This document shows, one piece after another, positions 17,143-26,016 of a DNA stretch of 43,463 nt. A model generated the notes under the pieces. It saw only the letters and a program-made list of their open reading frames with translations. It did no database searches and had not been told where the DNA came from. The DNA is taken from the NCBI GenBank assembly GCA_012517575.1, contig JAAYUQ010000155.1, forward strand, positions 1-43,463. Reading direction: 5' to 3'. Position numbers and translations under genes: made by a program. The DNA comes from Bacteroidales bacterium (GTDB lineage Bacteria > Bacteroidota > Bacteroidia > Bacteroidales > Paludibacteraceae). Position 1 is the first letter of the stretch, and the number at the start of each line of letters is the position of its first letter.

Positions 17143-18372
17143 ATGCCAAAAAACGTTAAACATTGCAGTTTTTGCGGCCGTAGTGATGCTGAAGTCGAAT
17201 TTATGATTTTAGGGCAGGACGGCGTGCAAATTTGTAATGAATGCGCCATTCAAGCAGCTGAGATTGTCAGAGAAAGTACTCGAAAAACCGAATCCACCCA
17301 TCTGAATATCGAAAAAATACCCAAACCAAAAGAGATAAAGCAATATCTCGACCAATACGTCATTGGTCAGGAAGAAGCAAAAAAATATCTCTCGGTGGCT
17401 GTTTACAATCATTATAAACGTCTGATTCAGGATACCGGCGAAGATGAAATTGAAATAGAAAAATCAAACATTATCATGGTGGGGCCTACAGGAACGGGAA
17501 AAACACTGCTGGCACGAACCATTGCCAAAAAATTGCATGTCCCTTTCACAATTGTCGATGCCACTGTTTTCACCGAAGCAGGTTATGTGGGCGAAGATGT
17601 GGAAAGTATTCTGACGCGTTTGCTGCAAGTTGCCGATTACGACGTAAAAGCTGCTGAAAAAGGAATTGTTTTTATTGACGAAATTGACAAAATTGCCCGT
17701 AAAAGCGATAATCCGAGCATCACTCGCGACGTAAGCGGTGAGGGCGTTCAACAAGGTTTGTTAAAGTTGCTGGAAGGAACGGTCGTCAACGTTCCACCAC
17801 AAGGTGGACGAAAACACCCCGAGCAAAAAATGATTCCCGTCAACACCCAAAACATTCTCTTTATTTGTGGAGGTGCTTTTGACGGAATTGAAAAGAAAAT
17901 TGCTGCCAGACTCAATACACGTGTTGTCGGTTACGGTGCTTCTGAAGAAAACAAACTTATCGACAGGAACAACCTCCTTCAGTATATTGCTCCGCAAGAC
18001 TTAAAATCCTTTGGTCTTATTCCGGAAATTATCGGACGTTTACCCATCCTAACCTACCTGGAACCGCTGGATCGCGATGCCTTGCGCCGCATTCTCACCG
18101 AACCAAAAAATTCGATTATCAAGCAATATGTCAAACTTTTCAAAATGGATCATATCGAATTGATTTTTGAAGATGAAGTTTTGGACTATATTGTGGATAA
18201 AGCCGTGGAATTTAAATTGGGAGCCAGAGGCTTGCGTTCCATTACCGAAACCATTATGATGGATTCAATGTACGAAATGCCTTCTAAAAAATCTTCCAAA
18301 TGGGTAGTTACTCTTTCCTATGCACAAAGTAAAATCGAAAAAACAAATGCTCACCGCTTGAAAATTGCATAA
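17143..18372 (+). CDS. clpX: ATP-dependent Clp protease ATP-binding subunit ClpX
   Basis: This 409-residue AAA+ unfoldase feeds substrates to ClpP. It has the N-terminal zinc-binding domain with Cys8, Cys11, Cys31 and Cys34, Walker A GPTGTGKT (about residues 114-121), Walker [12 protein letters not shown], the ClpP-contacting IGF-like loop region ([13 protein letters not shown] nearby) and sensor 2 ([10 protein letters not shown]). Length is normal. It is directly downstream of clpP and ends at a strong intrinsic terminator. Confidence 0.98.
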   Translation: MPKNVKHCSFCGRSDAEVEFMILGQDGVQICNECAIQAAEIVRESTRKTESTHLNIEKIPKPKEIKQYLDQYVIGQEEAKKYLSVAVYNHYKRLIQDTGEDEIEIEKSNIIMVGPTGTGKTLLARTIAKKLHVPFTIVDATVFTEAGYVGEDVESILTRLLQVADYDVKAAEKGIVFIDEIDKIARKSDNPSITRDVSGEGVQQGLLKLLEGTVVNVPPQGGRKHPEQKMIPVNTQNILFICGGAFDGIEKKIAARLNTRVVGYGASEENKLIDRNNLLQYIAPQDLKSFGLIPEIIGRLPILTYLEPLDRDALRRILTEPKNSIIKQYVKLFKMDHIELIFEDEVLDYIVDKAVEFKLGARGLRSITETIMMDSMYEMPSKKSSKWVVTLSYAQSKIEKTNAHRLKIA

Positions 18373-18401
18373 TGTAACTAACTGAAAAATAGATAAATAA
18401 T

Positions 18402-18443
18402 AAAATACAGGATAAATTATACCAAATATCCTGTATTTTTTTT
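18402..18443 (+). terminator. intrinsic terminator after clpX
   Basis: A perfect 13-bp stem (18402-18414 with 18427-18439) around a 12-nt loop is followed by a T run, 30 nt after the clpX stop. It separates the tig-clpPX unit from recQ. Confidence 0.85.
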
Positions 18444-18451
18444 GAAAAAAA

Positions 18452-18482
18452 CTTGCAAGTTAAAAAAGAGTTTATAATTTTG
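18452..18482 (+). promoter_or_regulatory. recQ promoter
   Basis: CTTG (18452-18455), 19 bp, then TAATTTTG (18475-18482) fits a Bacteroides-type promoter just behind the clpX terminator, giving a leader of about 125 nt before recQ. Confidence 0.45.
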
Positions 18483-18614
18483 TTTTATTATTGTGTTATC
18501 AATTCCTTTTTGACAAATCCAAAAAAATAACTCAAAATTTCTTGAAAACAGTTCTAATAATTCAACAACAATTAGTAATTTCGTGCTCGTTTTTTTTGAC
18601 AAACCATTTTTCTC

Positions 18615-20798
18615 ATGTTAAAACAAGTCTCATTAGCTAAGGAGCTGAAAAAATACTTTGGCTTTGACACCTTCAAGGGAAATCAGGAACAAATTATTCA
18701 AAATGTGCTGAATGGCAACGATACTTTCGTCCTAATGCCTACAGGAGGAGGGAAGTCATTGTGTTACCAGCTTCCTTCACTCTTAATGGAAGGAACGGCC
18801 ATTGTAATTTCTCCACTGATTGCCTTGATGAAAAATCAAGTGGATGCTATGCGTAATTTTAGTGAAGAAGATGGCGTGGCACACTTTATCAATTCTTCAC
18901 TGTCGAAACAAGCTATTGAGCAAGTGAAATCCGATATTCTAAGGGGAAAAACCAAATTGTTGTATGTGGCCCCCGAATCACTTACAAAAGAAGAAAACAT
19001 CGAATTTCTTAAACAGATTAAAATCTCTTTTTATGCCATCGATGAAGCACATTGTATTTCGGAATGGGGACACGATTTTCGTCCCGAATATCGACGTATT
19101 CGTCCAATTGTCAACGAAATAGGAATTGCTCCCATTATAGCACTTACTGCCACCGCTACTCCAAAGGTACAACATGATATTCAGAAAAATCTGGGAATGC
19201 TGGATGCCAAAGTTTTCAAATCATCTTTCAACCGTCCCAATTTGTATTACGAAGTTCGTCAGAAAACAAACAACATAGACAAGGATATTATTAAATTTGT
19301 TCGTTCTCAGGAAGGAAAATCAGGCATAATTTATTGTCTGAGCAGAAAAAAAGTGGAAGAATTGGCCGAAATGCTCCATGTAAACGGAATTTTGGCTTTA
19401 CCTTACCATGCCGGCATGGACGCTGCCTTGCGAAGCGAAAACCAGGACAAGTTCTTAATGGAAGAAGCAAGCGTTATAGTGGCCACAATCGCTTTTGGCA
19501 TGGGAATTGATAAGCCCGACGTCAGATATGTGATTCATTATGACATGCCCAAAAGTCTGGAAGGCTACTATCAGGAAACCGGACGCAGTGGACGTGATGG
19601 AGGCGAAGGTCAGTGCATTGCTTTTTATTCCTATAAGGATCTGGAAAAATTGCGCAAATTTATGCAAGGAAAACCACTCGCTGAACAGGAAATTGGCAAT
19701 CAACTGCTGATTGAAACGCAGGCTTATGCTGAATCTTCTATCTGCAGACGAAAGCTCTTACTTCACTATTTCGGTGAAGAGTATAAAGAAGATAATTGTG
19801 GTAATTGTGATAACTGTATGAAACCCCAAAAATTTATGGAAGCGCAAGAATTATTGACATTGATTCTTGAAACTATTTCTATTTTAAAAGAAAAATTCAA
19901 AGCCGAACACATTGTGGACATTCTGAAAGGAAATGAGACATCAGACGTTGTTTCCTATCAGCACAATGAATTGGAAAATTTCGGTGCTGCCACCGATGAA
20001 GATGAAAAATTGCTTCAGGCTGTGATTCGACAAGCCCTTATCAGTGGTTACATCACCAAAGATGTAGAAACTTACGGAGTATTGAAATTGACACCCAAAG
20101 GGAGAGATTTTCTCAAAAATCCTATTTCTTTCCCTATTGTAAAAGATACCGATTTTGAAGAAGACGAAGAAGTGAACCTGAAAAATATAGCCAGTACCAG
20201 CGCCGCTGATGAAGTGCTATTCTCTATTTTAAAGGATTTACGTAAAAAACTTTCGAAAAAGTTGGATGTTCCTCCTTTTGTCATTTTTCAGGATCCTTCG
20301 CTGGAAGCAATGGCTACAACCTATCCCATAACTATGGATGAACTTCAAAATATTCCGGGAGTTGGTGCGGGGAAAGCCAAACGTTATGGTGATGAATTTA
20401 TAAAAGTTATCAAGGAATATGTGAAGGAAAACGACATAATCCGGCCGGAAGATCTGAGAGTACGCACTGTTGCCAACAAATCAAAACTCAAAGTTTCCAT
20501 TATTCAGGCTATTGACAGAAAAATTGCACTCGACGATATAGCTCTTTCCAAAGGATTGGATATTAGCGAATTGTTGGACGAAATAGAAGCTATCGTTTAT
20601 TCTGGAACAAAAATTAATATCGACTATTTTCTGGAAGATGTTATGGACCCGGATCGTATAGACGAAATCTTTGAATACTTTAAATCTGCAGAAACCGACA
20701 GCATAGACGATGCATTGGATAAACTTGGAATAGATGATTTCAGCGAGACGGAAATACGGCTGGTAAGAATCAAGTTTCTTTCAGAAGTAGGAAATTAA
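18615..20798 (+). CDS. recQ: ATP-dependent DNA helicase RecQ
   Basis: This 727-residue 3'-5' superfamily 2 helicase acts in recombination and fork repair. Motifs: motif 0 (YFGFDTFKGNQEQII), Walker A MPTGGGKSLCYQLP, DEAH at 143-146 followed by the aromatic-rich loop CISEWGHDFRPEYRRI, motif V (VIVATIAFGMGIDKPDVRYVIH) and motif VI (YYQETGRSGRDGG). The zinc module has CRRKLLLHYFGE and CGNCDNC, then the RQC winged helix, and an HRDC domain (about residues 530-610, TYPITMDELQNIPGVGAGKAKRYG). About 110 further residues of acidic helical sequence follow the HRDC domain, seen in longer Bacteroidota RecQ proteins. Confidence 0.97.
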   Translation: MLKQVSLAKELKKYFGFDTFKGNQEQIIQNVLNGNDTFVLMPTGGGKSLCYQLPSLLMEGTAIVISPLIALMKNQVDAMRNFSEEDGVAHFINSSLSKQAIEQVKSDILRGKTKLLYVAPESLTKEENIEFLKQIKISFYAIDEAHCISEWGHDFRPEYRRIRPIVNEIGIAPIIALTATATPKVQHDIQKNLGMLDAKVFKSSFNRPNLYYEVRQKTNNIDKDIIKFVRSQEGKSGIIYCLSRKKVEELAEMLHVNGILALPYHAGMDAALRSENQDKFLMEEASVIVATIAFGMGIDKPDVRYVIHYDMPKSLEGYYQETGRSGRDGGEGQCIAFYSYKDLEKLRKFMQGKPLAEQEIGNQLLIETQAYAESSICRRKLLLHYFGEEYKEDNCGNCDNCMKPQKFMEAQELLTLILETISILKEKFKAEHIVDILKGNETSDVVSYQHNELENFGAATDEDEKLLQAVIRQALISGYITKDVETYGVLKLTPKGRDFLKNPISFPIVKDTDFEEDEEVNLKNIASTSAADEVLFSILKDLRKKLSKKLDVPPFVIFQDPSLEAMATTYPITMDELQNIPGVGAGKAKRYGDEFIKVIKEYVKENDIIRPEDLRVRTVANKSKLKVSIIQAIDRKIALDDIALSKGLDISELLDEIEAIVYSGTKINIDYFLEDVMDPDRIDEIFEYFKSAETDSIDDALDKLGIDDFSETEIRLVRIKFLSEVGN

Positions 20799-20821
20799 AC
20801 GGAAAGAAAAAATATTTCAGA

Positions 20822-20853
20822 AGCAGAGAAAAATAAAAATCTCTGTTCTTTTT
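20822..20853 (+). terminator. likely terminator after recQ
   Basis: AGCAGAGA (20822-20829) and TCTCTGTT (20840-20847) form an 8-bp stem including one G-U pair, followed by a T-rich tract, between convergent recQ and nadK. Confidence 0.55.
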
Positions 20854-20860
20854 GTTTCTG

Positions 20861-21733
20861 CTAATTCCTCTTGTCGATGCCCCACATCAATTTTTTCTTC
20901 AGCGTATCGAAGAAAGTATGCTGTAACTGCTTGACAACTTTTATTGTAAAAGGAGCTTTGGTAATATGCAATTGAGTGGTTTGTTCCAAAACTTTCGACC
21001 GTCCGTCCAGCGCAACAAGGTAACTGTGGGTGCGGCTGTGTACCTCAAGGTCAATACTCCAATTGTCTGGAATTATCAGCGGTCTCACATTCAAACTATG
21101 AGATGCAACAGGTGAAAGAATGAAATTTTGTGCCTGTGGAACAACAATCGGGCCTCCAACACTCATGGAATAAGCAGTAGAACCAGTTGGCGTTGAAACC
21201 AACAAACCATCAGCCTGATAAGTATGAATCAATTCACCATTGACACTTGCATTGATACTGATCATGGAAGAAGAATCCTGTTTCAAAACAGACACTTAAT
21301 TCAAGGCATAAGGATATTGTAAGGGCGTTCCATCTGATGTCTCCACCTGCAGCAAAGTGCGTTCTTCTATTCGGTATTTTCCAGCCATAAGAGCTTCCAA
21401 TGCGTCAAAAATTTCATCATTCGAAACATCGGTTAGGAAACCCAGCCGGCCAGTATTGACACCAATAACAGGAATTCCCTTTTCACCAATTCGTGCAGAG
21501 GTATTTAAAAAGGTTCCATCACCGCCAATACTAAAGGCTACATCGGCTTTAAAATCATCATTTTCGATTTTTTCCACATTTTCTAAGCTATAACCACCTA
21601 TTTGTAGAAGAAAATCATACAAATCCCTGTCAAGCATTAAAGTAACTTGTTTCTGCGAAAAAAAGTCAAACAGCACTTTAATACTGTTTATGATGACCGG
21701 GCGATATATATTTCCGAAAATTGCTACTCTCAT
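20861..21733 (-). pseudogene. nadK: NAD kinase, interrupted by one in-frame TAA
   Basis: NAD kinase phosphorylates NAD to NADP and is normally essential. The start is the ATG at 21733 (MRVAIFGNIYRP). The first part has the GGDGT loop (SIGGDGTFLNTSARIG) and VNTGRLGFLTD; the second part has YQADGLLVSTPTGSTAYSMSVGGPIVVP and the C-terminal beta domain. Both lie in the same phase and are separated only by TAA at 21298-21296: YPYALN, stop, VSVLKQDSSSM. Homologues have Asn-Glu here, and GAA to TAA is one G-to-T change. Together the pieces give a normal length of about 290 residues. A GTG follows the stop directly, but separate halves would split the active site. Compare the identical situation in tig. 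Confidence 0.87.
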
Positions 21734-21824
21734 GTCAAAAAAAAATTTGGTAAAAAACAAAAAGAAGCTTCTGTAAAACAAAAAATTAAATCAAAAAAAC
21801 GTCTAATTTTTAATTAAAAAAATA

Positions 21825-21832
21825 CAAAGATA
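21825..21832 (-). promoter_or_regulatory. nadK -7 element
   Basis: The minus strand reads TATCTTTG, an exact TAnnTTTG match, 92 nt upstream of the nadK ATG. Its -33 region overlaps that of the divergent pdxJ promoter. Confidence 0.45.
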
Positions 21833-21867
21833 GATACCTCTTTTACCGCGTCTTGGAAATTTTGAGT

Positions 21868-21875
21868 TATTTTTG
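21868..21875 (+). promoter_or_regulatory. pdxJ operon -7 element
   Basis: TATTTTTG on the plus strand matches TAnnTTTG. It is 35 nt from, and divergent to, the nadK -7 element, and would give a leader of about 175 nt before pdxJ. Confidence 0.4.
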
Positions 21876-22056
21876 TAGATAAAATCAATCATCAAACTCC
21901 TTACAAAGGAACTAAATGAAAACGACATGTACAAATAAATATTTTTTTAAAAGAAATCAATGCTTCTCACTTTTTTCTCACTGTGCCATAGCGATGCAAT
22001 TGTTTGTTTATATTCATATAGATATTTGAAAATCAATAATTTAAATTTTAACCGAA

Positions 22057-22770
22057 ATGACAAAATTAAGTGTAAATATCAATAAAATAGCTACCTTGCG
22101 CAATGCCCGAGGGGGTAATACTCCTGACGTTTGCAAGGCAGCCCTCGATTGTGAAAAATTCGGTGCAGATGGCATCACCGTTCATCCACGACCCGACGAA
22201 AGGCATATTCGTTATTCTGATGTCTGGGCTCTCAAACCAATTCTGCAGACCGAATTCAACATCGAAGGCTATCCCTCTCCCAACTTTATGAAACTGGTTA
22301 CTATGGTAAAGCCCACACAAGTCACACTTGTGCCTGATCCTCCTGAAGCTATTACCTCTAATGCCGGATGGGACACGGAAAAAAATCTCGATTTTCTGAA
22401 AGATATTACTGCTGAGTTACAAGCTGCAGGAATTCGTGTTTCCATTTTTGTTGATGCAAATGTTAAAAGTGTTGAATATGCTGCATTAGCGGGTGCCGAC
22501 AGAGTTGAACTCTATACTGAACCTTATGCCCGCGAATATGTAGAAAACAGAGAAAAAGCAGTAGCTCCTTTTTTAGAAGCGGCCAAAGCAGCCAAAAAAT
22601 TGGGATTGGGACTCAATGCGGGACATGATTTGAATCTTCAAAATCTACATTATTTGCATACCTGCATTCCCTGGCTTGATGAAGTTTCCATTGGACATGC
22701 CCTGATTTGTGATGCTTTGTATTTGGGACTTCAGGAAACAATAAAACAATATAAAAATCAGTTGAAATAG
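22057..22770 (+). CDS. pdxJ: pyridoxine 5'-phosphate synthase
   Basis: This 237-residue TIM-barrel enzyme condenses 3-amino-2-oxopropyl phosphate with 1-deoxyxylulose 5-phosphate to make pyridoxine 5'-phosphate (vitamin B6). Signatures: [36 protein letters not shown] (phosphate and base binding), [74 protein letters not shown] and [13 protein letters not shown]. All main active-site segments are present. It is the first gene of a unit with the Ton/Tol motor genes, as in other Bacteroidales. Confidence 0.98.
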   Translation: MTKLSVNINKIATLRNARGGNTPDVCKAALDCEKFGADGITVHPRPDERHIRYSDVWALKPILQTEFNIEGYPSPNFMKLVTMVKPTQVTLVPDPPEAITSNAGWDTEKNLDFLKDITAELQAAGIRVSIFVDANVKSVEYAALAGADRVELYTEPYAREYVENREKAVAPFLEAAKAAKKLGLGLNAGHDLNLQNLHYLHTCIPWLDEVSIGHALICDALYLGLQETIKQYKNQLK

Positions 22771-22821
22771 TAAGGCACGAATTTTGAAAGCAAACACAAA
22801 AAATAAAAAACTGAAAAAAAT

Positions 22822-23514
22822 ATGAATTTTCTGCTTATACTTCAGGCTGCTTCCAGTGTGGTAGCCACTGCTTCTGAACCCGTTCAAACAGAAATGAATT
22901 TATGGACGATGGCCAAATATGGTGGCCCAATTATGATCATCTTGGCCATTATGTTTGCTTTGGGAGTTTATTTATTTATAGAAAGACTGATTACCATCAA
23001 TCAGTCATCCAAAGATGATCCCTATTTCATGCAAAGAATTAAGGATTACATTTATGAAGGGAAAATAGATGCTGCCATCAAACTTTGTCGCGACACCAAT
23101 ACACCGATCGCTCGAATGATTGAAAAAGGCATAACCCGGTTGGGTCGTCCAATGAGTGATGTAATGATTACTATTGAAAATGTGGGGAATCTTGAAGTTG
23201 CCAAACTTGAAAAAGGACTTTCTGTAATGGCTTCCATCTCGGGAGGTGCACCCATGTTGGGATTTTTGGGTACGGTAACCGGAATGGTAACAACTTTCTA
23301 CACGATGTCTCAAAAAGCGGGAGGCAACATTTTATTGGGTGATTTGTCCGTTGGAATGTATCAGGCAATGGTAACAACCGTTGGTGGTCTGATAGTAGGA
23401 ATTTTAGCATACTTTGCCTATAATTATCTGGTTTCGAGAGTAGATTCGGTAGTAAAAATTCTCGAATCGAAAACCATGGAATTTTTGGATTTGCTCAATG
23501 AACCTGTAAAATAA
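22822..23514 (+). CDS. exbB: MotA/TolQ/ExbB proton-channel protein
   Basis: This 230-residue inner-membrane protein belongs to the ExbB/TolQ family. A TM helix at about residues 33-55 (GGPIMIILAIMFALGVYLFIERLI) is followed by a large cytoplasmic loop and two TM helices with the family signature (GLSVMASISGGAPMLGFLGTVTGMVTTFYTMSQ and VTTVGGLIVGILAYFAYNYLV). With ExbD it forms the proton-driven motor that energises TonB. It is 51 nt downstream of pdxJ and 42 nt upstream of exbD. Assignment to the Ton rather than the Tol system rests on the TonB-like gene downstream. Confidence 0.93.
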   Translation: MNFLLILQAASSVVATASEPVQTEMNLWTMAKYGGPIMIILAIMFALGVYLFIERLITINQSSKDDPYFMQRIKDYIYEGKIDAAIKLCRDTNTPIARMIEKGITRLGRPMSDVMITIENVGNLEVAKLEKGLSVMASISGGAPMLGFLGTVTGMVTTFYTMSQKAGGNILLGDLSVGMYQAMVTTVGGLIVGILAYFAYNYLVSRVDSVVKILESKTMEFLDLLNEPVK

Positions 23515-23556
23515 AATTTTTATTTTCAAAAAAACATACAAAAAAACACTCGCTCT

Positions 23557-23973
23557 ATGGCTTTAAAAAAAAGAAATAAAGTTGAAGCAGGATTTTCAAT
23601 GTCATCTATGACAGATATCATTTTCCTGTTACTCCTTTTTTTTGTCATAGCTTCAACTTTATCTTCTCCCAACGATATTAAGCTGAATTTACCGGAAAGC
23701 CGAGCTAAAACATCTACAAAACAAGTAGTTGCTAAAGTTGCTATTGATGCACAAGGAAATTATTCCATAGCAGAAGGTAATCAAAAGCCTGTTCCGATTA
23801 ATCCTGAACAGTTGGAACCGTATTTGCTAAATTTAGCTTCGCAGGACAGTTTAAGATACCTTGCTCTGTACGCTGACCAGAATATTCCTTATCGCGAAAT
23901 AGTAAGAGTTTTAGATATTGCCAATGAACACGATATTAAAATCGTCATTGCCACCAAACCTTTTGAGCATTAA
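23557..23973 (+). CDS. exbD: ExbD/TolR biopolymer transport protein
   Basis: The 138-residue protein has a short cytoplasmic N-terminus, one TM helix with the conserved membrane Asp (FSMSSMTDIIFLLLLFFVIASTL) and a periplasmic domain (LNLPESRAKTS, VAIDAQGNYSI, RYLALYADQNIPYREIVRVLDIANEHDIKIVIATKP). It is the rotor part of the ExbB-ExbD motor. Many Bacteroidota loci carry two exbD copies; only one is present here. The stop is 4 nt before the tonB start. Confidence 0.95.
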   Translation: MALKKRNKVEAGFSMSSMTDIIFLLLLFFVIASTLSSPNDIKLNLPESRAKTSTKQVVAKVAIDAQGNYSIAEGNQKPVPINPEQLEPYLLNLASQDSLRYLALYADQNIPYREIVRVLDIANEHDIKIVIATKPFEH

Positions 23974-23977
23974 AACC

Positions 23978-24718
23978 GTGAAAAAACCTCAATTGTATGG
24001 CATATTAGGTTCAATGGTTGTATGCAGTATTGTGCTGATATTACTTTTTGTCATTAAAATGAACAGCTATACAGTTCCTGAAGAGGAAGGGATTATGGTA
24101 AGTTTTGGAGATTCCTTTGAAGGAAGCGGAATTGAAGGTGAAGCGGCACAAGCCGGCGGAGCTGCTCCAAAAATTTATCAGCCAAAAAGTCAACAATTTC
24201 TCACGCAAAAATCGCCATCTGTTTCGTTAGGATCTACTACCGATAAAAAAGAAAAAGACCGATTGGAAAATCTGAGAATAGAACAGGAAAGGCAAGCTTC
24301 AGAAAAAAGACAAAGAGATCAGGAAGCTTTGGCAATAAATGAAATGGTCGGCAACGTTTTTGGCAGTAGCGCTTCCAGTGGAAGTGGCAAAGGAAGTGGA
24401 AACAGCGACAAGGAAGGTTTTGAAGGAAATCCTGCTGGAAGAGGAGTTGTGAACGGAAATAGCTGGTCGCTTAACGGACGAAATTTGGTGGGAAATTTGA
24501 TTACACCCCGATATGAACAAAATGTGGAAGGCGAAGTAACTGTCAACATTCGGGTGAACGAAAACGGAATTGTTGAAGGAGTTTCTATTGGCGTTCCAAC
24601 CAATATTTCGGATGCAACGATTTTAAAAGCAGCTTTGGAAGCAGCAAAAAACACTCGTTTTAGCGCTGGTAAAGGAAAAGCTACCGGAACAATCACGTAT
24701 CATTTCCGATTAAAATAA
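23978..24718 (+). CDS. tonB: TonB-family energy transducer (possibly TolA-like)
   Basis: The chosen start is GTG at 23978, which gives VKKPQLYGILGSMVVCSIVLILLFVIKM, a short cytoplasmic tail plus one TM anchor; upstream starts would overlap exbD. Of 246 residues, the middle is a charged segment (DKKEKDRLENLRIEQERQASEKRQRDQEALAINEMV) and a Gly/Ser-rich linker rather than the usual Pro-rich one. Residues about 170-246 form the TonB C-terminal domain (GEVTVNIRVNENGIVEGVSIG, ATGTITYHFRLK). It would carry motor energy to outer-membrane receptors such as the SusC protein at the right edge. The charged coiled-coil-like middle is also reminiscent of TolA, so a Tol role is possible. Confidence 0.85.
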   Translation: MKKPQLYGILGSMVVCSIVLILLFVIKMNSYTVPEEEGIMVSFGDSFEGSGIEGEAAQAGGAAPKIYQPKSQQFLTQKSPSVSLGSTTDKKEKDRLENLRIEQERQASEKRQRDQEALAINEMVGNVFGSSASSGSGKGSGNSDKEGFEGNPAGRGVVNGNSWSLNGRNLVGNLITPRYEQNVEGEVTVNIRVNENGIVEGVSIGVPTNISDATILKAALEAAKNTRFSAGKGKATGTITYHFRLK

Positions 24719-24797
24719 ATTATCTAAGTGTATGAATGTGCTTCAAAAGCACCGAAAATGTAAAAAATAACCTTAACACAATAAAAAAGATAAACTT

Positions 24798-25343
24798 ATG
24801 AAAGCAATGGTATTTTTGGCTGATGGTTTTGAAGAAATTGAAGCCATCGCTCCAATTGACATTATGCGGCGTGCAGGCATCGAAGTAACAACCATTTCGG
24901 TTACCGCGACAAAGGAAGTGAGGGGTGCTCATGACATTTTACTTCAAGCAGATTGCTTATTTGGCCAAATTGATTTCTCCAATGCCGATTTGCTGTTTTT
25001 GCCGGGGGGGATGCCGGGAACAAAAAATTTAGAAGCTCATGATGGATTAAAGCAACTTTTACTGAAACATGCCAATGAAGGCAAAAAGTTGGCAGCTATT
25101 TGCGCTGCGCCTTCCATATTGGGAAAATTGGGATTACTGAAAGGAAAGGAAGCTGTATGTTTTCCCGGATTTGAAGAAACACTCAAAGGGGCAATTTTAT
25201 CCGACAAAAAAGTTGTTCAGTCGGGGAATATTATTACAGGTAAAGCTGCCGGCGCTGCCGTAGAATTTGGCCTAAAACTGGTAGAAAACCTGAAAGGAAA
25301 ATCTGCAGCCGAACAGGTGGGTTCGTCCATTTTTGCTTTTTGA
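24798..25343 (+). CDS. DJ-1/PfpI/YajL-family protein
   Basis: The 181-residue protein is a complete DJ-1-type flavodoxin-like fold: MVFLADGFEEIEAIAPIDIMRRAG with the conserved Glu15, LLFLPGGMPGTKNL, and the nucleophile elbow AAICAAPSILG with Cys102. The family includes YajL and human DJ-1, with reported chaperone, redox or deglycase activity; the true substrate is uncertain. It follows tonB by 79 nt on the same strand and ends at a bidirectional terminator. Confidence 0.95.
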   Translation: MKAMVFLADGFEEIEAIAPIDIMRRAGIEVTTISVTATKEVRGAHDILLQADCLFGQIDFSNADLLFLPGGMPGTKNLEAHDGLKQLLLKHANEGKKLAAICAAPSILGKLGLLKGKEAVCFPGFEETLKGAILSDKKVVQSGNIITGKAAGAAVEFGLKLVENLKGKSAAEQVGSSIFAF

Positions 25344-25384
25344 AGAAAACCTGAAATCAAAAAATTACAGCAAAACAATTATAA

Positions 25385-25423
25385 AAACAAAGGAGGAATT
25401 AAAAAATAGTTCCTCCTTTGTTT
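25385..25423. terminator. bidirectional terminator between the DJ-1 gene and HU
   Basis: A perfect 14-bp stem (25385-25398 with 25410-25423), containing AAAGGAGGAA and its complement, surrounds an 11-nt loop. A and T tracts on the two sides allow use in both directions between the convergent genes. Confidence 0.9.
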
Positions 25424-25440
25424 AAACTTCAACAAACAAA

Positions 25441-25713
25441 TCAATTGATGGCATCGCTCAATTCTGCACCGGCTTTGAATTTTGCAACTTTTTTAGCTGG
25501 AATGGTGATAGGTTTTTTGGTTGCTGGGTTAATACCCGGACGAGAAGAACGTTCTGCAACCGAGAAAGTACCAAAACCTACTAAACTAACTTTATCTCCA
25601 GCAATTAAAGCTTCAGAGATACTTTTAACAACAGCGTCAATTGCTTTTTTTGCATCAACTTTGCTAAGGCCAGATTTTTCTGCTACAGCACTGATTAATT
25701 CTGCTTTGTTCAT
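25441..25713 (-). CDS. hup: HU-family DNA-binding protein
   Basis: This 90-residue nucleoid protein starts MNKAELISAVAEKSGLSKVDAKKAIDAVV and has the DNA-binding beta arm with GFGTFSVAERSSRPGINPATKKPITIPAKKVAKFKAG, typical of HU. The chosen ATG at 25713 gives the standard N-terminus; upstream codons are leader. HU bends and compacts DNA as a dimer. It is monocistronic, with its own -7 element and terminator. Confidence 0.96.
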   Translation of the reverse strand: MNKAELISAVAEKSGLSKVDAKKAIDAVVKSISEALIAGDKVSLVGFGTFSVAERSSRPGINPATKKPITIPAKKVAKFKAGAELSDAIN

Positions 25714-26016
25714 AACATAAAATTTTTTTAAAGTTAAACACACTAAAAAATCCTTTTTAATGCTACAAATGTACATTATTGATAATAAATAGCAAGCATT
25801 TAAATAAAAAATTTTCTATTTTTTTTATGTTTTCTTACAAAATATGTTTCAGAACACATTTTTACAGTACATTTGTGCCAAAATTGATAACTTGAATTGA
25901 ACATATAATGAAAATCTGATGTTATTAACACAATTAATTTTATCAACAAAGTTTTTCAAAATTCACAATACCGAAAAAAATAAAACTTTTAACGCCAGAA
26001 ATAAAAAATTCTTCAA
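25714..26016. other. gene-free interval between HU and the rhomboid genes
   Basis: These 303 bp hold the HU -7 element on the minus strand and TACATTTG on the plus strand (25868-25875), the latter a candidate -7 for the rhomboid operon about 140 nt upstream of its ATG. Nothing else was recognised. Confidence 0.5.
25766..25773 (-). promoter_or_regulatory. HU gene -7 element
   Basis: The minus strand carries TACATTTG with a CTTG 19 bp upstream (-33-like), 52 nt before the HU ATG. Confidence 0.5.

Larger units (their letters stand above)
21734..22056. other. gene-free interval between nadK and pdxJ
   Basis: These 323 bp carry the divergent -7 elements of nadK and pdxJ. A 37-codon frame (21916-22029) starting MKTTCTNKYF lies in the pdxJ leader behind an AAGGA sequence and ends 27 nt before pdxJ; whether it is translated is unknown. 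Confidence 0.5.

Noticed and set aside
15425-21298. Use of TAA as a sense codon in this organism
   Set aside because: typA, clpP, clpX, recQ, the glutaminase gene and others end at TAA exactly where their families end, so TAA is a normal stop here.
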